A stretch of 64,000 bases of DNA from Streptomyces sp. CB00316 (lineage in GTDB: Bacteria > Actinomycetota > Actinomycetes > Streptomycetales > Streptomycetaceae): assembly GCF_001905595.1 (NCBI RefSeq), contig NZ_LIXI01000002.1, positions 124,001 to 188,000 on the forward strand, written 5' to 3'. The notes beneath the pieces were generated by a model that was given only the letters and a program-made list of their open reading frames with translations, was not told the origin of the DNA and ran no database searches. Shown here piece after piece: positions 60,665 through 64,000 of this stretch. Position 1 is the first letter of the stretch. Every line of letters begins with the position of its first letter. Position numbers and translations under genes: made by a program.

Positions 60665-62908
60665 ATGCCAAAGAAGCGCTCGGGCGGGGGTCTCACCACG
60701 ACCCAGCAGGCCGCCAAGTTCCTCGGTGTCGCCGCACTCTCCGGAGCTGTCCTGGCAGGCATCGCGCTGCCCGCAGCCGGAGCGTTGGGGCTCGCCGCCA
60801 AGGGGACGGTCGAAGGGTTCGACGAGATCCCCTCCAACCTGAAGACTCCGCCGCTCAGCCAGCGGACCACGATCCTGGACCGCGACGGCGGGGCGATCGC
60901 GACGGTCTACTCGCGCGACCGCACGGTGGTCCCGCTCAAGGACATCTCCCCGTACATGCAGGACGCGATCATCGCGATCGAGGACTCCCGCTTCTACGAG
61001 CACGGGGCGGTCGACCTCAAGGGCATCCTGCGCGCGATGAACCGCAACGTACAGACGGGCGGGACCGCGCAGGGCGCGTCGACCCTCACCCAGCAGTACG
61101 TGAAGAACGTGTTCGTCGAGGAGGCGGGCGACGACCAGGAGAAGGTCGCGCAGGCCACCCAGCAGACGCTCGGCCGCAAGGTCCGTGAGCTGAAGTACGC
61201 GATCCAGGTCGAGGAAGAGCTCGGCAAGAAGAAGATCCTGGAGAACTACCTCAACATCACGTTCTTCGGCCAGCAGGCGTACGGCGTCGAGGCCGCGTCC
61301 CAGCGGTACTTCTCCAAGCACGCCAAGGACCTGAAGGTGGAGGAGGCCGCGCTGCTCGCCGGCATCGTCCAGTCGCCGACCCGCTACGACCCGGTCAACG
61401 ACACGGAGGAGGCCACCAAGCGACGTAACACCGTGCTCGCCCGGATGGCCGCCACCCGCGCCATCACCCAGGCCGAGGCCGACAAGGCCATGGAGACCCC
61501 GATCAAGCTGAAGGTCCGCAAGCCGCAGAACGGCTGCATCACGGCCGTCAGCGGCTCCGGGTTCTTCTGCGACTACGTGCGCAAGACGATCCTGACCGAC
61601 CCGGCGTTCGGGAAGACCGAGGAGGAGCGCTCCAAGCTCTGGAACCTCGGCGGGCTCACCATCAGGACCACACTCGACCCGCGCGCCCAGCGGGCCGCCA
61701 ACGAGGCCGCGACCGCGAAGGTCAACAAGGACGACAAGTTCGCGGCCGCCGTGGTGCAGGTGCAGCCGGGCAGCGGCAAGATCCTCTCCATGGGCCAGTC
61801 CCGCCCGTACGGCCTGGACCAGAAGCAGAACGAGACCGTGCTCAACCTCGCCGTCAGCAACAAGATGGGCGGCAGCACGTACGGCTTCCAGGTCGGCTCC
61901 ACGTTCAAGCCGTTCACCGCGGCGGCGGCGCTGGAGAAGGGCATCACCCCGGCGACGTCGTTCTCGACGGACTGGAAGATGACCCTGAAGGAACAGGACT
62001 TCCGGAACTGCACCGGCTCCCCGGCGGGCTACGCGGACTGGCCCCTGCAGAACGAGCTGGAGTCCGAGAAGGGCTCCTGGGACATGACCAGCGCGCTCGG
62101 CAAGTCCATCAACACCTACTTCGCGCTGCTGGAGCAGAAGGCCGGCCTCTGCGAGACCGTGGAGATGGCGAAGAAGGTCGGTTACGAGCGCGGTGACGGC
62201 AAGAAGATCGGCGAGTACCCCTCGATCACCCTCGGCGGTGAGGTGAGCACCCCGCTCTCCATGGCCGGCGCGTACGCCGCGTTCGCCAACCGGGGCACGT
62301 ACTGCACGCCGATCGCCATCGAGTCGATCACCGACCCGAACGGCAGGAAGCTCAAGGTCCCGCAGTCGAAGTGCTCGCGGGCGATGAGCGAGAACACAGC
62401 GGACACCATCAACCAGATGCTCAAGGGCGTCGTCGAGGACGGCACCGGTACGCAGGCCGGGCTGAGCGACCGGGACAACGCGGGCAAGACCGGTACGACG
62501 AACGACCGCAAGGACGCCTGGTTCGTCGGGTACACGCCGAACCTCTCCACCGCGGTGTGGGTCGGTGACGACATCGGCGACAAGAGCTCGATGTTCAACG
62601 TCACCATCGGCGGCCAGTACTACGACAAGGTCTGCGGCGGCTGCCTCCCCGGACCGATCTGGCGGATCGCCATGACCGGCGCGCTCAACGCCTCCGAGAC
62701 TCCGGCGTTCAACCACGTCTCCGTCCCCCGGGCGAAGGCCAAGGAGGAGAAGGAGGACGGCGACCGCGACGGCGACCGCGACGGTGACCGCGGCGGCGAC
62801 GAGGACGGCAGGCCCGGCCGCGACCGGCCCGGCAACCAGCTCCCGCCCGGCCTGATCGGCGGCGGCGGCGATGACGACCAGCGGGGCGGCGGCAGGTCCG
62901 GCCCCTGA
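60665..62908 (+). CDS. Bifunctional penicillin-binding protein (transglycosylase/transpeptidase)
   Basis: This 747-residue class A PBP builds peptidoglycan. It has an N-terminal membrane anchor (about 20-45). The transglycosylase Glu lies in EDSRFYEHG near 106 and is followed by GASTLTQQYVKN. The transpeptidase Ser lies in STFK near 412, with SIN near 480 and KTGTT near 610. The C-terminal tail after 690 is Asp/Gly/Arg-rich and disordered. It is divergent from wblA and ends in a strong terminator. Confidence 0.94.
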   Translation: MPKKRSGGGLTTTQQAAKFLGVAALSGAVLAGIALPAAGALGLAAKGTVEGFDEIPSNLKTPPLSQRTTILDRDGGAIATVYSRDRTVVPLKDISPYMQDAIIAIEDSRFYEHGAVDLKGILRAMNRNVQTGGTAQGASTLTQQYVKNVFVEEAGDDQEKVAQATQQTLGRKVRELKYAIQVEEELGKKKILENYLNITFFGQQAYGVEAASQRYFSKHAKDLKVEEAALLAGIVQSPTRYDPVNDTEEATKRRNTVLARMAATRAITQAEADKAMETPIKLKVRKPQNGCITAVSGSGFFCDYVRKTILTDPAFGKTEEERSKLWNLGGLTIRTTLDPRAQRAANEAATAKVNKDDKFAAAVVQVQPGSGKILSMGQSRPYGLDQKQNETVLNLAVSNKMGGSTYGFQVGSTFKPFTAAAALEKGITPATSFSTDWKMTLKEQDFRNCTGSPAGYADWPLQNELESEKGSWDMTSALGKSINTYFALLEQKAGLCETVEMAKKVGYERGDGKKIGEYPSITLGGEVSTPLSMAGAYAAFANRGTYCTPIAIESITDPNGRKLKVPQSKCSRAMSENTADTINQMLKGVVEDGTGTQAGLSDRDNAGKTGTTNDRKDAWFVGYTPNLSTAVWVGDDIGDKSSMFNVTIGGQYYDKVCGGCLPGPIWRIAMTGALNASETPAFNHVSVPRAKAKEEKEDGDRDGDRDGDRGGDEDGRPGRDRPGNQLPPGLIGGGGDDDQRGGGRSGP

Positions 62909-62926
62909 TACGGCGGACATACATGA

Positions 62927-62970
62927 GGGTGGGGCGCCCCGGCCGATGATCGGACCGGGGCGCCCCACCC
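62927..62970. terminator. Terminator of the PBP gene
   Basis: Arms 62927-62942 and 62955-62970 are exact 16-bp complements followed by TTTTC. Confidence 0.9.
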
Positions 62971-62986
62971 TTTTCTACATCCGCAG

Positions 62987-63074
62987 GGGGCTCAGCCCGC
63001 TTTTTTCCTCCGTACGGGGCTCAGCCCGCTCTGTACGTCCGTACGTCCGTACGTCTGTACGGGGCTCAGCCCGC
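62987..63074. repeat. Triplicated 3' end sequence of the YqeY gene
   Basis: GGGGCTCAGCCCGC occurs at 62987, 63016 and 63061. The last copy contains the stop codon of the minus-strand YqeY gene. Between the second and third copies lies a GTACGTCC-type 8-bp tandem run. The arrangement looks like tandem duplication of the gene's last bases. Confidence 0.75.
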
Positions 63075-63530
63075 GAGGAGCTTCTTCACCACAGCGGCGA
63101 CCCGGCCGCCCTCGGCGAGGCCCGCCACCTTGGGGTTGACGATCTTCATGACGGCGCCCATGGCGCGCGGCCCCTCGGCTCCGGCGGCCTTCGCCTCCTC
63201 GACGGCGGACGCCACGACAGCGTTCAGCTCGTCGTCGGTGAGCTGCTTGGGGAGGTAACCGTCCAGCAGCTCGCCCTCCGCCTTCTCCCGCTCCGCCTGC
63301 TCGGTCCGGCCGCCCTGGGCGAACGCCTCGGCCGCCTCGCGGCGCTTCTTCGCCTCCTTGGCGATCACCTTCTGCACCTCGTCGTCGGAGAGCTCGCGCG
63401 CCGACTTGCCGCTGACCTCTTCCTTGGTGATCGCGGTGAGGGTGAGCCGAAGGGTGGACGAGGTCAGCTCGTCACGCGCCTTCATGGCTGTGTGGAGGTC
63501 TTCCTTGAGCTTGGACTTGAGCGTGGTCAT
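63066..63530 (-). CDS. GatB/YqeY-domain protein
   Basis: This 154-residue protein of the YqeY family is made of helices resembling the C-terminal domain of GatB (LKSKLKEDLHTAMKARDE ... GAVMKIVNPKVAGLAEGG). GatB uses this region to bind tRNA, but the free-standing protein has no known activity. ATG 63530. It is divergent from the phosphoesterase. Confidence 0.9.
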   Translation of the reverse strand: MTTLKSKLKEDLHTAMKARDELTSSTLRLTLTAITKEEVSGKSARELSDDEVQKVIAKEAKKRREAAEAFAQGGRTEQAEREKAEGELLDGYLPKQLTDDELNAVVASAVEEAKAAGAEGPRAMGAVMKIVNPKVAGLAEGGRVAAVVKKLLAG

Positions 63531-63609
63531 GCCGTGATTGTGACAGGTGCGGGGTGCCCGCCGCCCTCCGGTTTTCCGCTCCAGGCACCGTGTCTGCGAC
63601 GATGGACAG

Positions 63610-64000
63610 ATGCGCGCACGCTACGGAGTACCCCTGAAAGTCACGGCAGTCGGTGCGGCGATCGGTGCCGCCGGCCTCGCCTACGCCGCCGGATTCGAGG
63701 CCCGCTCGTTCCGCCTGCGGCGGGTCACCGTTCCCGTACTCCCGCACGGCGCACGTCCGTTGCGCGTCCTCCAGGTGTCCGACATCCACATGGTGAGCGG
63801 CCAGCGCAAGAAGCGCGCCTGGCTCCAGTCGCTGGCGGGCCTGCGCCCGGACTTCGTCGTGAACACGGGCGACAACCTCTCCGACCCGGAGGCCGTGCCC
63901 GAGGTGCTGGACGCGCTCGGCCCGCTGATGGAGTTCCCGGGGGTGTACGTCTTCGGCTCCAACGACTACTACGGGCCCAAGCTGCGCAACCCGGGCCGCT
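63610..64000 (+). CDS. Metallophosphoesterase, N-terminal part (partial)
   Basis: The frame from ATG 63610 runs off the window. Residues about 10-25 form a hydrophobic anchor. The calcineurin-like fold follows with QVSDIHM (metal Asp and His near 56-58), then NTGDN near 87 and GSNDYYGPK near 117. Homologues are membrane-anchored phosphoesterases near PBP genes in Streptomyces. The substrate is unknown. Confidence 0.85.
   Translation, partial: MRARYGVPLKVTAVGAAIGAAGLAYAAGFEARSFRLRRVTVPVLPHGARPLRVLQVSDIHMVSGQRKKRAWLQSLAGLRPDFVVNTGDNLSDPEAVPEVLDALGPLMEFPGVYVFGSNDYYGPKLRNPGR

Noticed and set aside
1-64000. CRISPR arrays, rRNA genes, insertion sequences
   Set aside because: I saw no regularly spaced repeats of CRISPR length, no rRNA segments and no transposase gene.

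Overview
The window is chromosomal DNA from a Streptomyces or a very close actinomycete. It is GC-rich with strong third-position GC bias, uses GTG and TTG starts freely, and carries Streptomyces developmental genes (bldG with its partner apgA, wblA, crp). Its gene order matches what I remember of the Streptomyces coelicolor SCO3540-SCO3580 region: holB, tmk, topA, hppA, apgA-bldG, helicase, tad cluster, acs, nhaA, nth, crp, wblA, penicillin-binding protein. That synteny is from memory, not from a search.

Positions 1-8813 are an integrated mobile element cut by the left edge of the window. It ends at a complete tRNA-Thr(CGT) gene (8814-8886, minus strand) with a tyrosine integrase beside it. 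Inside are an excisionase-type protein, an XRE regulator whose start codon sits in a small palindrome, a DUF3631 AAA-like ATPase, a 420-bp non-coding segment with repeated TGCCGTCTTG decamers (putative origin), a DUF2637 membrane protein, a perfect 21-bp hairpin, a MobC-like protein, an HUH relaxase and a NUDIX protein. This looks like an actinomycete integrative element mobilised through a relaxase. No FtsK/TraB-type transfer gene is visible here.

Positions 8887-28332 are core genome. They hold a secreted alpha/beta hydrolase, DNA polymerase III delta prime, a membrane-domain/thymidylate kinase fusion, topoisomerase I, a methyltransferase, a lipoprotein, a proton-pumping pyrophosphatase, the apgA-bldG regulatory pair and a DECH-box helicase. 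Positions 28337-32341 are a patch of small secreted or regulatory genes (TlpA-like thioredoxin, ricin-like protein, DUF3515, Cys-rich LuxR protein, FN3-like secreted protein) lying between the helicase and a tad pilus operon. The 3' end of the last tad gene has lost its stop codon there, and a membrane-protein gene fragment lies at the junction.

Positions 32342-37713 are a translationally coupled Flp/Tad operon: CpaE-like, TadA, TadB, TadC, pilin-like DUF4244, TadE and a second TadE-like protein. From 38216 come a HAD phosphatase, a Fic-like protein with a broken active site, a CooC-type ATPase, a deacetylase-like lipoprotein, a SulP-carbonic anhydrase gene that has lost most of its transporter, acetyl-CoA synthetase, NhaA, a holin-like protein, an epoxide-hydrolase-like enzyme, a MarP protease, a CoA-type NUDIX enzyme, endonuclease III, Crp, metabolic genes, a pair of ArsA-like ATPases, WblA, a bifunctional penicillin-binding protein, a YqeY protein and the start of a metallophosphoesterase. 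Many gene ends are marked by perfect hairpins without long T tracts, as is usual in Streptomyces.
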